From Phytophthora colocasiae (lineage: Eukaryota > Oomycota > Peronosporomycetes > Peronosporales > Peronosporaceae): 64,000 bases of DNA. The position numbers were made by a program, and so were the translations under genes. This document shows positions 22,156-30,835 of the stretch, one piece after another; position 1 is the stretch's first letter; each line of letters starts with the position of its first letter. Under the pieces are notes generated by a model. The model was given only the letters and a program-made list of their open reading frames with translations, was not told the origin of the DNA and searched no databases. The stretch covers positions 1,736,001-1,800,000 of the forward strand of contig JAGKQI010000090.1 of NCBI GenBank assembly GCA_018806915.1, written 5' to 3'.

Positions 22156-23037
22156 TACAGTGCGCGCCAAATCGATAGGACCCCCCCTGAAAATGCCCAT
22201 AACTCAGTCAGTTTTTATCATTTTAAGTTGTAACACGGTAAGAAAGGACCTACGGGCGTTTGTTTTAGCGTTTTTGCACCCTAGTATGGCTCCATAATAA
22301 AACTGTTTTTTTGAAACGACACAATTTAGACCCCATGCTTCAATACAAATCCTATACTAATAAAACCCGCTCAAAGAAATGATATGACTGGGGATTTGTA
22401 TGGGGACATAGTTCAAACCTCTGTAGAGTGAAGGTGAGTGCATGTATCATGACTCTGAATTACACAGAACATTGATAATAGATAAGTGCATATTTGCAGA
22501 GATCATATATGCTTTAGAGAGTTCTTATGCAAGGAATCGACATTATTATTTTGTCTCTAACATTTGAACGCATTTTGACTATGATTTGCTAAAAAACAGC
22601 CACTAAATGACTGACTGTTAAAGTGCCAGCAATTACTTTGTAACTCTCTGCCAATGGTTATGGCCTTCTCTACCAAATATGCACTTATCTATTATCAATG
22701 TTCTGTGTAATTCAGAGTCATGATACATGCACTCACCTTCACTCTACAGAGGTTTAGAACATGTCCCCATACAAATCCCCAGTCATATCATTTTGAGCGG
22801 GTTTTATTTAGTATAGGGATTTGTATTGAAGCATGGGGGTCCTAAATTGTGTCGTTTGGCAAAAAACAGTTTTTTGTATGGGAGCCATACTTTAGGGTGC
22901 AAAAACGCTAAAACAAACGCCCGTAGGTCCTTTCTTACCGTGTTATGGATCTACTGTCAAAACCGCAACTTAAAATGATAAAAACTGACTGAGTTATGGG
23001 CATTTTCAGGGGGGTCCTATCGATTTGGCGCGCACTG
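22156..23037. mobile_element. Foldback MITE, Tc1/mariner-type (TA flanked)
   Basis: The element begins CAGTGCGCGCCAAATCG and ends with its reverse complement. The arms pair over about 341 bp (22156-22496) and 364 bp (22674-23037) with several small indels, separated by a loop of about 177 bp. Both ends abut TA (22154-22155 and 23038-23039), the target duplication of Tc1/mariner transposons. No ORF inside could be a transposase, so it would be moved in trans. The gap 21560-22155 before it shows no gene. Confidence 0.85.
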
Positions 23038-23194
23038 TAGTTGCTGCAGTAGTAATAATATCAATACAACACGCTGCAATAATAAAAGCGGCCGCAATAA
23101 CTGCAATATGAATTAATGCTCCTGCTCGCTACCAACTGATGCCAATGTCGTTACATCCCACATATTCCTGTTCGCACGAAGAAACATGACGAGT

Positions 23195-23635
23195 TCAAAA
23201 TTCGCTGGGAGCATACAAGTGCGTTGGGGGGTGAGCACAAGCTTGCACTGTGAAAAAAAAACGCTCACATGCATTCGAAGTCGGCGGCAGTTCCTTCAAC
23301 AGCAGACTGTAGTTGGCACGACTGGGACGCTTGTTTGGCCCAGCAAGAAGAATCCGCGTCGCGTAGTCATCTTGGCGTTTCTTGCGCTTGTCTTCACACT
23401 TCGCCACCTCGAATGCCTTCACCGCATCTGCCTCAGCCTTTGAAAGCGTGCCACCGTTGATCACTTTGACGGCTGCCGCTTCAAATATAGGAGAGTGGAC
23501 TATACTAGCGTTCGCGTTAAGCTGGGCACGCATCGTGGGGTACTCGCTAATAACCGAGTCAAAAAGCAGGCGGACATCCGCCAAATCGATATCGTCGCAC
23601 TGCAGCTTCTTAGTGATGCTCTGGAACTTCTTCAT
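23195..23635 (-). pseudogene. hAT-type transposase C-terminal fragment
   Basis: The 146-residue frame has the layout of the C-terminal dimerisation end of oomycete hAT/BED-type transposases: VRLLFDSVISEYPTMRAQL, SIVHSPIFEAAAVKVI and LKELPPTSNACERFF, the last matching the conserved TSN..ER.F motif. The catalytic core is absent and the last 15 residues are unrelated. It is a truncated remnant. Confidence 0.6.
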
Positions 23636-23758
23636 GTGCTCCAGCAGCTCGAGGAGCTTGCGATGTGCTGCTCCTTCGTCATTGTTTAGACTGAGCGGGA
23701 GTTTTTGAGAATGAAAAGGTCACCATGCAAAAGGATTCGTACGTGTCCAGTGATTTAA

Positions 23759-24553
23759 CCCCCCCCCCCCCCGCTCTCAAGCCTATTTTGACCCCCCGGC
23801 AAGTCTTTAACATGTTGTATAATACTACATGTTAAGGACAGTCTAATCTTGATTTTTGTATTACCTGTGATAAGTACGAGTGTAAAGTCTGTACTGCGGG
23901 AAGGCAACCTGATTGCTTGCACATCGTGCGCAGCGCTATGTACCAGCGAAGTTGTCATATACACCTTCTCCAGTCTCGCAGGTGGGCGTATGTTGTATAT
24001 ACTGCGACTAGTTTGGGCTTTTTTATTTGAAGTTGACACAGAGCAAACATTTTTGCCTAGCTATGCCATGCTTCAGTTCCAGAGGGATTGAACATCATGC
24101 TGCAAGCAATCTTTTTTTTGCGATTGTAATCATCAGTGTTCCTACTTGTCTTGTTCGCTACCATCGTCCTAACGCTTCTTACGACTCCTCCTCGCCCACC
24201 TCCTCCTCTTCCGCTTCCTCCTGCTCGTCTTTTTTCGCTTCTTCTTCTCCCTTCTGCTCGTCCTCTTTCTCTTCTTCATCTCCCTCCTGCGGCTCCTCCT
24301 TCTCTTCTTCCTGCCCCCTGTCCTCAGCATCTTGGTGGCCACGCGGCCACCAAGATCCGGAGTCTTGTCACAAATCAGTGAATCTATCTGTGTCTTGGCC
24401 TTAGCACTTTTCTGGCTTTTCTTGTTACAATATTCACCTACCCGCGTGCATTTCACGGTTTTTAACATGTTGTATTATACAACATGTTAAGAATAAGCCA
24501 ATTCTGGTGTGGACCACTAATGTAGTCATATACAACGGTTGAGAGCGGGGGGG
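23759..24553. mobile_element. TTAA-flanked MITE, piggyBac-like
   Basis: The left end is a run of 14 C followed by GCTCTCAA, the right end in reverse complement is 7 C followed by GCTCTCAA. Both are flanked by TTAA (23755-23758, 24554-24557), and piggyBac elements duplicate TTAA and start with C runs. Inside, a 29-bp palindrome with arms TTAACATGTTGTA lies 63 bp from the right end (24462-24490), with a decayed copy 48 bp from the left end (23807-23835). Internal DNA is strongly pyrimidine-biased at 24180-24330; on the minus strand one frame there is Glu-rich and ends EEVGEEES. No transposase. Confidence 0.7.
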
Positions 24554-24773
24554 TTAAGGTAGTTAGGTGGTCAGTATGGAGTATAATGAACGCAAAAGAG
24601 CTGGCTTCTCGGGTTAGGACGTCCATCAGTTCAATTGTGTCTTGCCATTGCTATGCAAGCACTTATGTTATATTGTATTGCAATTTTCGAGAAATCATAT
24701 TTTATTTTTTGTGAATATCCCAGTAATCCGTTTTTTTATTTTTAGAAACTGATTTTATCGATACTGAAATTTT

Positions 24774-26075
24774 TTATTCAGACCCCTGGTCAGCAGTGGC
24801 TTTGCCTCTGGGAACGTCATTTACGAACTGTCTGGCTGCAAATGCTGCCATCCTCTGAACTCCGATGTGGGCGTACGGAAGAACATATCCTGGAATGACC
24901 ATGAACACATGTGGAACTCCTTCGTGAATGTCCGTTTCCCAGTTGGTGACGCCATCAGCTTTGGCCTTGGCATCAAGTCTCACTGAGTGTTGGAACAAAG
25001 TGTCAAAAGTTGCAGCCTGTAGGAAAACAGGAGGGAGACCTTGCAGGTTGCAATGCACTGGAGAGGCATCTGCCCACGTGCTTGGGTCGTCACGAGTCGG
25101 ATGGTACGAAAGCACACTTGCAGCTGTCATGTTGAGGGGGAGGACGCAGTGCTGGTTAGCTACTTCGTCCTCATTCCAAGTGAGATCAGCAAGTGGACAC
25201 ATGACAATGGCCGCCAAAGGAAGAGGAAGATTCAGTTTCCAACTGGACAACCCGTCCCGAACACGCAGCAGTGTCGACATGACGAGGCCTCCTCCAGCGC
25301 TATCCCCTGCCAGAATAATCTGCGATGGCTCCAGCTTTTCATGCTGAAGCAAGTACTCGTACATGGCTACAGCGTCTTCAGCGGGGACAGGGAACTGGTG
25401 TTCTGGAAGCTTTCGGTAGTTGGCGAGGAAGACGTCCACGTCCACATCGTCATCTTCAATCTCTTTCTTGATCGCGCCTGCCAACGAGCTGCAGAACGAA
25501 ATGTACATCCTCGGACTCAGCACCGCGTATCCTCCTCCATGGAAGAAGAGCACCACTAGTCTCCTTTTCTTCTCTTTGGCTTCAACACTGGACGTTTTGA
25601 GCCAGATATGCTCCAATCCGTTGAGACGAACGCTCTCGAGTCGCAGTCCATGCTGCCAACGAGCAAACCAGCCAAGGAACGTTCCGAACATGGCCGTATG
25701 ATGACGGATCACCCGCGCGTGCTGCACGTCAACAATGCGTTCTCCAAATCTGGTAGCTGCGGATCGCATGAGTCCATGAAGCAGTTCGTAACGTAGAGTC
25801 CATTTAGGGAACTTAGGCTTGAAGCCTCGAGCCACGAACTGCACGGTGATTCTACCGAGCGTCCAGGAGATACCTGCCAATAGCTGCATTGTCTCCAGTG
25901 GGGTACGGCAGAAGCCTCGTGACGCCTCAAGCAGCAACAGTACGGCGATTGCTCCACTGGTGCCACTGAAGAGCCAACGGAGGAACGTACGACGTCGGTC
26001 GGGGTCTTTCCAGAGGCGGAGGAACGGGGCTAAGATAGATTGCATTGAAGATGTTAGGACGGACACGTTAACCAT
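24774..26075 (-). CDS. Alpha/beta hydrolase (HSL type), copy C
   Basis: The 433-residue intact protein carries the HGGGYAVLS oxyanion motif, GDSAGGGLVMSTLL nucleophile elbow, Asp in TFDTLFQHSVRL and His in GVPHVFMVIP. A hydrophobic segment (AIAVLLLLEASRG) precedes the signature FPKWTLRYELLHG. It is the closest relative of copy A: from DAVAMYEYLLQHEKLEPSQ through the nucleophile elbow the proteins are identical, while the DNA differs at many third positions, so purifying selection rather than very recent copying keeps them alike. An initiator-like TCATTCCC lies 17 nt before the ATG. Confidence 0.92.
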   Translation of the reverse strand: MVNVSVLTSSMQSILAPFLRLWKDPDRRRTFLRWLFSGTSGAIAVLLLLEASRGFCRTPLETMQLLAGISWTLGRITVQFVARGFKPKFPKWTLRYELLHGLMRSAATRFGERIVDVQHARVIRHHTAMFGTFLGWFARWQHGLRLESVRLNGLEHIWLKTSSVEAKEKKRRLVVLFFHGGGYAVLSPRMYISFCSSLAGAIKKEIEDDDVDVDVFLANYRKLPEHQFPVPAEDAVAMYEYLLQHEKLEPSQIILAGDSAGGGLVMSTLLRVRDGLSSWKLNLPLPLAAIVMCPLADLTWNEDEVANQHCVLPLNMTAASVLSYHPTRDDPSTWADASPVHCNLQGLPPVFLQAATFDTLFQHSVRLDAKAKADGVTNWETDIHEGVPHVFMVIPGYVLPYAHIGVQRMAAFAARQFVNDVPRGKATADQGSE

Positions 26076-26091
26076 GGCTCGAGAACGGTTG

Positions 26092-26099
26092 GGGAATGA
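26092..26099 (-). promoter_or_regulatory. Initiator-like element of hydrolase copy C
   Basis: TCATTCCC on the minus strand matches the oomycete initiator consensus YCAYTYYY and lies 17 nt upstream of the start codon at 26075, a typical distance in these compact genomes. Confidence 0.5.
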
Positions 26100-26321
26100 C
26101 CATTGCTACGCTGCATCGTTGGACTGGAAGTGAAGACGTGAGTCCTCGTTGTCATTGACACAATATCTTGAAGGGGTACGACTATTGATGTAGCCATATC
26201 TTTTTACGAAGGTATTATATGTTGAAAACACAAGTCAAAGCATACCACTTGCTGTCTTGTATTGAATCCACTTACGGTACTATCGGTATTCAAATTCGCA
26301 GGTTCATGTTGAAGTTGTCTA

Positions 26322-26708
26322 CTACTCGATAAATCTGGGGACGATGTCCATGACCTTGTAGGTGCCGTCCCATAGCATGAAGGACGAGATTTGTTTGTCC
26401 AGGCCATAACGTGCGAAGTCCGAGGGGAAGTCTGTATCAAAAGTCTTCCAAGTTCGGACGCGACCGTCGCAGTTCTCATCCCAGTAGAAGGCGATCCGTG
26501 TCTGATCCGTTTGAGGTAAACCTTCCCATTTCACAGACGACGTTTTGTTGTCGAAGATGCCCATGTTGACGCAGAGCTGCGACTGGTTAAGTTTGTAGAC
26601 CCAGTGGCCGCTGGAAGTCCCGAAGTTCTTGTCCACGAAGAAGTGGACGGATCCAGCTGCTACGATGGTCGAGAACAACACGAAAGCAGTCGCTACAGTG
26701 AATGCCAT
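26322..26708 (-). CDS. Secreted beta/gamma-crystallin-like protein
   Basis: The 128-residue protein starts with a signal peptide (MAFTVATAFVLFSTIVAAGS). The mature part opens VHFFVDKNFG, like the first strand of a Greek-key beta/gamma-crystallin motif (aromatic residue, then F-x-G). Two calcium-site signatures of the pattern N/D-x-x-x-S/T-S are visible: DNKTSS (residues 53-58) and DKQISS (104-109), as expected for a two-motif domain. The assignment rests on these motifs only. Role unknown; microbial family members bind calcium and stabilise extracellular proteins. It is divergently placed to the tiny peptide gene at 27013, 304 bp away. Confidence 0.5.
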   Translation of the reverse strand: MAFTVATAFVLFSTIVAAGSVHFFVDKNFGTSSGHWVYKLNQSQLCVNMGIFDNKTSSVKWEGLPQTDQTRIAFYWDENCDGRVRTWKTFDTDFPSDFARYGLDKQISSFMLWDGTYKVMDIVPRFIE

Positions 26709-26740
26709 GGCCTTTGGTCGAGTGCTGGTCTTGGTAAAAC

Positions 26741-26749
26741 GAAGAATGA
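26741..26749 (-). promoter_or_regulatory. Initiator-like element of the crystallin-like gene
   Basis: TCATTCTTC on the minus strand fits the oomycete initiator and is followed by a T-rich GTTTTACC, 33 nt before the start at 26708. Confidence 0.5.
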
Positions 26750-26958
26750 GAAGGCAAACCTGATATGTCCTTTATCCACGTGCATTGGCTGAAAGAAGAC
26801 CCCCGCTGCAACCAGCACCATTCCAGTGTTCTGTTGCAGCGAAGCTGTGGTTTCTGCAGTCAAATCGAACACGTGCGTTGAGTTATCGTTCAATAACTCG
26901 GTGGGAAATCGTGGGGCTCGCTTTGATCCCGAGTTCGTTGTGGCCCGAGCGTGAAGCT

Positions 26959-26967
26959 TTCATTCTT
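26959..26967 (+). promoter_or_regulatory. Initiator-like element of the tiny peptide gene
   Basis: TTCATTCTT matches the oomycete initiator consensus and lies 46 nt upstream of the ATG at 27013. Confidence 0.45.
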
Positions 26968-27012
26968 AAAGTTCACTCGTGAAAGCCACTGCCCAACCCA
27001 TCAACAACAGTT

Positions 27013-27141
27013 ATGAAGTTTATCCAGATCTTCGCTGCCATCGTCGTGCTGTGCTGTGTTCAAGGCTGTACTGAAGCGAATCCCCCAGCTTATCATCGTC
27101 CAAGGTGTGATTCGTACAACCGTTCCCCCGAATGCAACTAG
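27013..27141 (+). CDS. Tiny secreted cysteine peptide, copy 1
   Basis: A 42-codon frame has a signal peptide (MKFIQIFAAIVVLCCVQGC) and a mature part of about 20 residues, ANPPAYHRPRCDSYNRSPEC followed by Asn. Pro/Ala/Tyr-rich linker and two cysteines spaced by eight residues at the very end are shared in outline with the frames at 27404-27552 and 52220-52405. Such a product would be exported and could form one disulphide loop. Function unknown; small secreted cysteine peptides of oomycetes are often expressed in planta. An initiator-like element precedes it. Confidence 0.5.
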   Translation: MKFIQIFAAIVVLCCVQGCTEANPPAYHRPRCDSYNRSPECN

Positions 27142-27403
27142 AAGCAGTAGCTTTGCACTGTAGCCCCCAAACGCAATGCTGACATCCGCTGCAGATAGGA
27201 GACAACTTGAACGTCGCCATGAAAATTACAGCTACCTCTCGAGAAACAATCTTCATGTTCAAAAATTGACCAAGCTTTTAGAAGTAAAAGTGAATCTGTA
27301 GCTATTGCCAGCGCAATGGTCGCCTAACACCTATCTTGTAGACGCGCTTAACAAACAACGTAGCTGCGTTTTCCAATAAATCGCAGTGGTCGCAGCGTAG
27401 CTT

Positions 27404-27552
27404 TCACTTCCGGCAATCACGTTGCAGGTTGTCGCGGCACTTGTACTTGTAGGCAGCGTTTGGGTCAGGGAGATTTGGCCCAGTAGCTTGGCCAGCGGCA
27501 TTAACGTGGACCACAAGCGCTACAGCGGCTACAGTAGTTGGCCGAGCTTCAT
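27404..27552 (-). pseudogene. Tiny secreted cysteine peptide, copy 2, frame broken in the signal peptide
   Basis: A start MKLGQL at 27552 and a hydrophobic run TVAAVALVVHVNAAG lie in adjacent frames; one missing base in the leader explains the break. The mature part is rich in Pro/Asn/Ala and ends KYKCRDNLQRDCRK directly before the stop. The C-x7-C ending CR....RDCRK matches the copy at 52220-52405. An in-frame ATG further upstream keeps the second frame open but gives no signal peptide. Confidence 0.45.
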
Positions 27553-28320
27553 ATCGGATACCAAACGGCCCGGAGCGAGGAGAATTGAAGAATGAACTGA
27601 AAAAACAAGGACCATGGGCGAAGGAAGGCCAGAAGCCCAATGTGCAGATGGTGATTAGAGCTGAAAGTGTTTAGTACGCTTGACGATGTGCAGCCGCCGA
27701 TCTGTGTGAAAGTCTACGCTTTGAAAGCGTTTCTATCAGGTCCATGATGGACCGTCCATCATAAACCAGGCGAAGCAGGGGGGGGGGGCTGCCATACGGG
27801 TTACCGTACAGGAATTGTGCGCTTCAGTTGAAGCTGTACATGTCGTTGGGAATGCTAAAAGGGTTAAAGATGTGCCCGTCGTTCCGTTAAAATCCAGCAA
27901 ACACTAGGCTTAGCCCCCGTTCACCTAGAGATCCCCCGACGATACAAAGCATCCCAATTTCAGTTAGCAATCGTAGTCCAGTAGCGTAAAATGTACATTG
28001 TTCAAACTAAAAGACCTTCGAGTATGTTCTCTACGGACAGCCATTTCCCCTTGACATCCACACTCACTGGCCTCGGACGTCTTTTTCGCCGCTTCGATAG
28101 ATTTACTACAACGCCGATGCTAAACAGCGAAGTACTGTATACCTACCTGTACAACCTAAGCACAAATACCAGTAGTCAAAAGGTGTGACGCATTCGTCAA
28201 CTACGAATGGTCTTGTCGTAGCTTGAAGTCGCTACGTCATAGCAGTACCGTACTTATGTCATCATTTACCTAGGCTAGTTGTAGAGAGCGATAGAGTTCT
28301 ACAGTAGCTACATGTAGCCA

Positions 28321-28533
28321 CTAATTTGCTTTCGAGGGAATACAAGGACTACCCTGCATCGCCAATACCATGAGTTCCCTTACAAAAGGCGGACTATTTC
28401 CAAGCTGGCACTTATCCAGGAAGCTTTTCGAAAACCAACAAACCAAATGCACCACCTGTTCCAATTCGTGTCCATTCACCTGTTTAACTCCGCACGCTTT
28501 ATCAGTGGCCTCGTCCACGGGAAGCGCCATCAA
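28321..28533 (-). pseudogene. Possible RNase H-like retroelement remnant at the chromovirus insertion site
   Basis: The frame contains VVHLVCWFSKSFLDKCQ and FVRELMVLAMQG, which loosely resemble the end of retrotransposon RNase H domains (a YFSKSF-type strand and a REL-x-L helix). It abuts the LTR target site at 28537, and the other side of the insertion (35399 onward) has no obvious continuation. The assignment is weak. The interval 27660-28320 has no supported gene. Confidence 0.25.
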
Positions 28534-28541
28534 CTACTCGG

Positions 28542-28694
28542 TGTAACGGGGCGGTGCTCCTTGTTTGTGGTAAATGAAACTCTGTCTATTAAATCTGTGT
28601 GGCGCCCGGGTCGGGCGCCGTGGACCAACAAAACACAAGCTAATCTAATTGGTCGCCGTGGTGCACGGCGACCGTGTGACAGAAGCCCGTCACA
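28542..28694 (-). repeat. 3' LTR of the chromovirus
   Basis: 153 bp, nearly identical to 35241-35393. It contains a GGCGCCCGGGTCGGGCGCC GC-rich stem and the palindrome with arms GTCGCCGT and loop GGTGC, which is GCACC in the other LTR. Confidence 0.95.
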
Positions 28695-28752
28695 CCACTC
28701 CCCACCTTAGAAAGAAGCCTGAAGAGCTTCTCAATCTTCAAATTGCTTCACG

Positions 28753-29577
28753 ATGAACACCACAAGCCACACCTACGCACAGACTCTCCGAGAGTGGCCG
28801 CTGCACGACTGCAGTGGCTTCGAGGCCCCGCTGAGTCCCGACGAGATGCGAGAGTTGTTCCGACGCTGGCGTTCGACGCGGGGCAAGCCCGTCACCGCGA
28901 CGCTCGCGGTGACCCAGCGCTCGCTTGATGCCGCGTGGACGGCCTTCGTCCGACGCTGGAACGCAGAGGGTGCGCGACGTTTCATGGCGACAATAGAAGA
29001 CCGCGAGGAGACCCATCAGCGCCACGCGCTGGGAGAGCTGGCGGCGCGCGTGTGCTCGCTGTCCTGGGACGAGGATCGTCCTTGCTGTTACGTCCATCAC
29101 CTTGAAGGCTGCGCCGGCTGTCGCCGCTTTGGAACGCCGCGACCGGGCGACGCTGACTGGGCGCAAATCGTGAAAGAGTATCCAGAGACTAAGGAAGAGA
29201 AGCAGTGGATCGAGCTGTATCGCCGGTCGCTGTACGAGGCTAGGCGCGGTTCGCTACCGCGCCCTGAGGATCATCCCGCGCCAACAGAGCCGCCTCGTAC
29301 GCCTCAACGAGGCCCGGAACGTCTTCGAGGAGGGTGGAGCGAGGCTCCCAGCTGTCGTCCAGCGGACCTATCCACCGTACCAGGTACCGGCGAAAGCTCG
29401 ATACCCCGTCGCAGTGACGAGCGCTGCGACCACTGGTCGAGTCATCGTGGTCAAGAATGGCCTCCACGATGTGACGAACGTCACCATCACGATCAACAAG
29501 GGGCCGGACCGTCGCGAAGGAACCGAGCGCGAGTGGGCGATGGAGCGTCGCCTGGAGCGCCTGGAGCATCGCGTTGA
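28753..29577 (+). CDS. Antisense ORF of the chromovirus, unknown protein
   Basis: A 274-codon frame runs opposite to the retrotransposon genes, starting 58 bp inside the 3' LTR. The first about 162 codons lie in the space between the pol stop (29240) and the LTR, where no sense gene is needed; the rest overlaps the integrase/chromodomain end. The protein has structured-looking parts (LSPDEMRELFRRWRSTRG, SLDAAWTAFVRRWN) and a possible zinc-binding cluster CCYVHHLEGCAGC (C111, C112, H115, H116, C120, C123). Codons are strongly biased to G or C in third position. Antisense accessory ORFs in this position are known from some plant Ty3/gypsy elements. No homologous family recognised. Confidence 0.5.
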   Translation: MNTTSHTYAQTLREWPLHDCSGFEAPLSPDEMRELFRRWRSTRGKPVTATLAVTQRSLDAAWTAFVRRWNAEGARRFMATIEDREETHQRHALGELAARVCSLSWDEDRPCCYVHHLEGCAGCRRFGTPRPGDADWAQIVKEYPETKEEKQWIELYRRSLYEARRGSLPRPEDHPAPTEPPRTPQRGPERLRGGWSEAPSCRPADLSTVPGTGESSIPRRSDERCDHWSSHRGQEWPPRCDERHHHDQQGAGPSRRNRARVGDGASPGAPGASR

Positions 29578-30443
29578 CCAGCTGGAGCATGAGAATCGGG
29601 TCTTGCGGCAGGAGCTGTGGGTACCGCGTCACGCGGTACCGGATTATCGCTAGGAAGCGACGCTGGGTGGTAGCGGCGAAGTCGACCGACGTAAAATGTA
29701 GGGTGTAGCTTGATTGTAGGCGGTAGCTGTAGCCGATAAGCATCTCCAATGACTTTCGACACCTTGAACGGTCCAATGAATCGCGGCGCGAGCTTACTCG
29801 CGCCCAAGTTCGTGACGAGCGTTGGGGAAATCCCATTGGTAGATAATAGGACTTGGTCTCCAACGTGGAATGTTTCCATGTTACGGCGCCCGCTGCGGTC
29901 GGCATTCTCCTTCTGGCGATCGACGGCTGCAGCAATCGCATCGCGGACGTAGCGGACAATTGACTCACGCTGTTGCACGAACTCACGGACAGCCGCAGCG
30001 TCGCTTCGCTGCGGCGCCGCGTTGGGCGCAAAGTTTGCTGGCGGAGGCTCAGTAGGCGCGACCGGATCGGGGGCAGTGTGAAGCTCGGCTGCGCGACGTG
30101 GACGCGGGTTGATTAGCGTCCGACTGGTCCAAGCGGCAACGTCCCGTGGAGAAGCAGTCGCAGCTCGCGCGGCGGCCCGTGTAAGAGGACGCTGGCTTGG
30201 GATCCGCGCGGAAGACCTCGTGCTCACCGCGTTCACATTCGGGACAGCGGCCATCTCGTGCGTCGCGACGGAGGCACCACCAGTGGGGTGGCAGTTGCAG
30301 CGTCGTGATTCTCGGACAGTTGAACTGGAAGGGCGCTCCAGCCCAAGGAGCGCCGGAACGCGCGGGTGACGGCCGAAATTTACGAAGAACGGCGTCAAGC
30401 CAGTTGACGCGTGCACGGCATTATTGATGGCGAACTCCACCAT
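29240..30443 (-). CDS. Integrase C-terminal region with chromodomain
   Basis: The frame 30443-29493 contains the end of the integrase core (MVEFAINNAVHASTGLTPFF) and the GPY/F-type segment (FHVGDQVLLS, LAPRFIGPFKVSKVIGDAYR, LHPTFYVGRLRRYHP). The overlapping frame ending at 29240 carries a chromodomain (RYLVRWIGPLDDSWEPRSTL), which guides chromoviruses to chromatin. A frame change between 29500 and 29700 is needed to link them. Together they form the last part of the pol polyprotein. A Pro/Ala-rich spacer (about 30330-30010) lies between core and GPY/F. Confidence 0.85.
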
Positions 30444-30510
30444 CGGCAGGAAAGAGCTCCATGACTTGAACGACGTGGCAAAGCTGCGTAGTACATCTTC
30501 GACGACTCGG

Positions 30511-30822
30511 TTAGCGCGCTCCGGTTTGGCCGTCCGTCTCTGGATGCGACGCGGTGGACATACTCAGCCGCGTCCCCAACAGCTTGAAGAGCTCCCTCCA
30601 GAAGGCGGACGTGAATCGAGGATCCCTGTCCGACACAATCGAGGACGGAAGACCGTGGTGGCGATACACCACGTCAACGAAGAGCGCAGCAGACTGTTGC
30701 GCAGTGATCGAGGCTGCTACCGGAGTGAGATGAACCATCTTACTGGAAGCGGTCGACGAAGACCAGAATACCCGTACGACCTCAGGTATCCTGAGGTAGG
30801 CCAAGACGAAATCCATGCTCAC
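30511..30822 (-). CDS. Integrase catalytic core, frame-damaged
   Basis: The frame carries SKMVHLTPVAASITAQQSA, SSIVSDRDPRFTS and SHPETDGQTGAR, the second and further conserved segments of the DDE integrase core. At its start, two compensating one-base changes (near 30790 and 30740) put about 25 codons into a wrong frame; in the third frame the expected GRTGILVFVDRF is still readable. A further break near 30511 separates it from the rest. This copy can hardly make a working integrase. Confidence 0.8.
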   Translation of the reverse strand: MSMDFVLAYLRIPEVVRVFWSSSTASSKMVHLTPVAASITAQQSAALFVDVVYRHHGLPSSIVSDRDPRFTSAFWRELFKLLGTRLSMSTASHPETDGQTGAR

Positions 30823-30835
30823 AGACGACCACGCA

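Noticed and set aside
24169..24468. Minus-strand Lys/Arg-rich ORF
   Set aside because: Frame artefact of a purine repeat in the MITE; the alternative Glu-rich frame is at least as plausible and neither is supported as a gene.
27020..27262. Minus-strand Cys-rich ORF (CSGCQHC.. pattern)
   Set aside because: It overlaps the tiny peptide gene antisense, its leader is not a convincing signal peptide, and its C-terminal half is the shadow of that gene.
28738..29166. Minus-strand ORF downstream of pol in the chromovirus
   Set aside because: Open but with poor composition and no start context; the plus-strand frame has the better codon bias.
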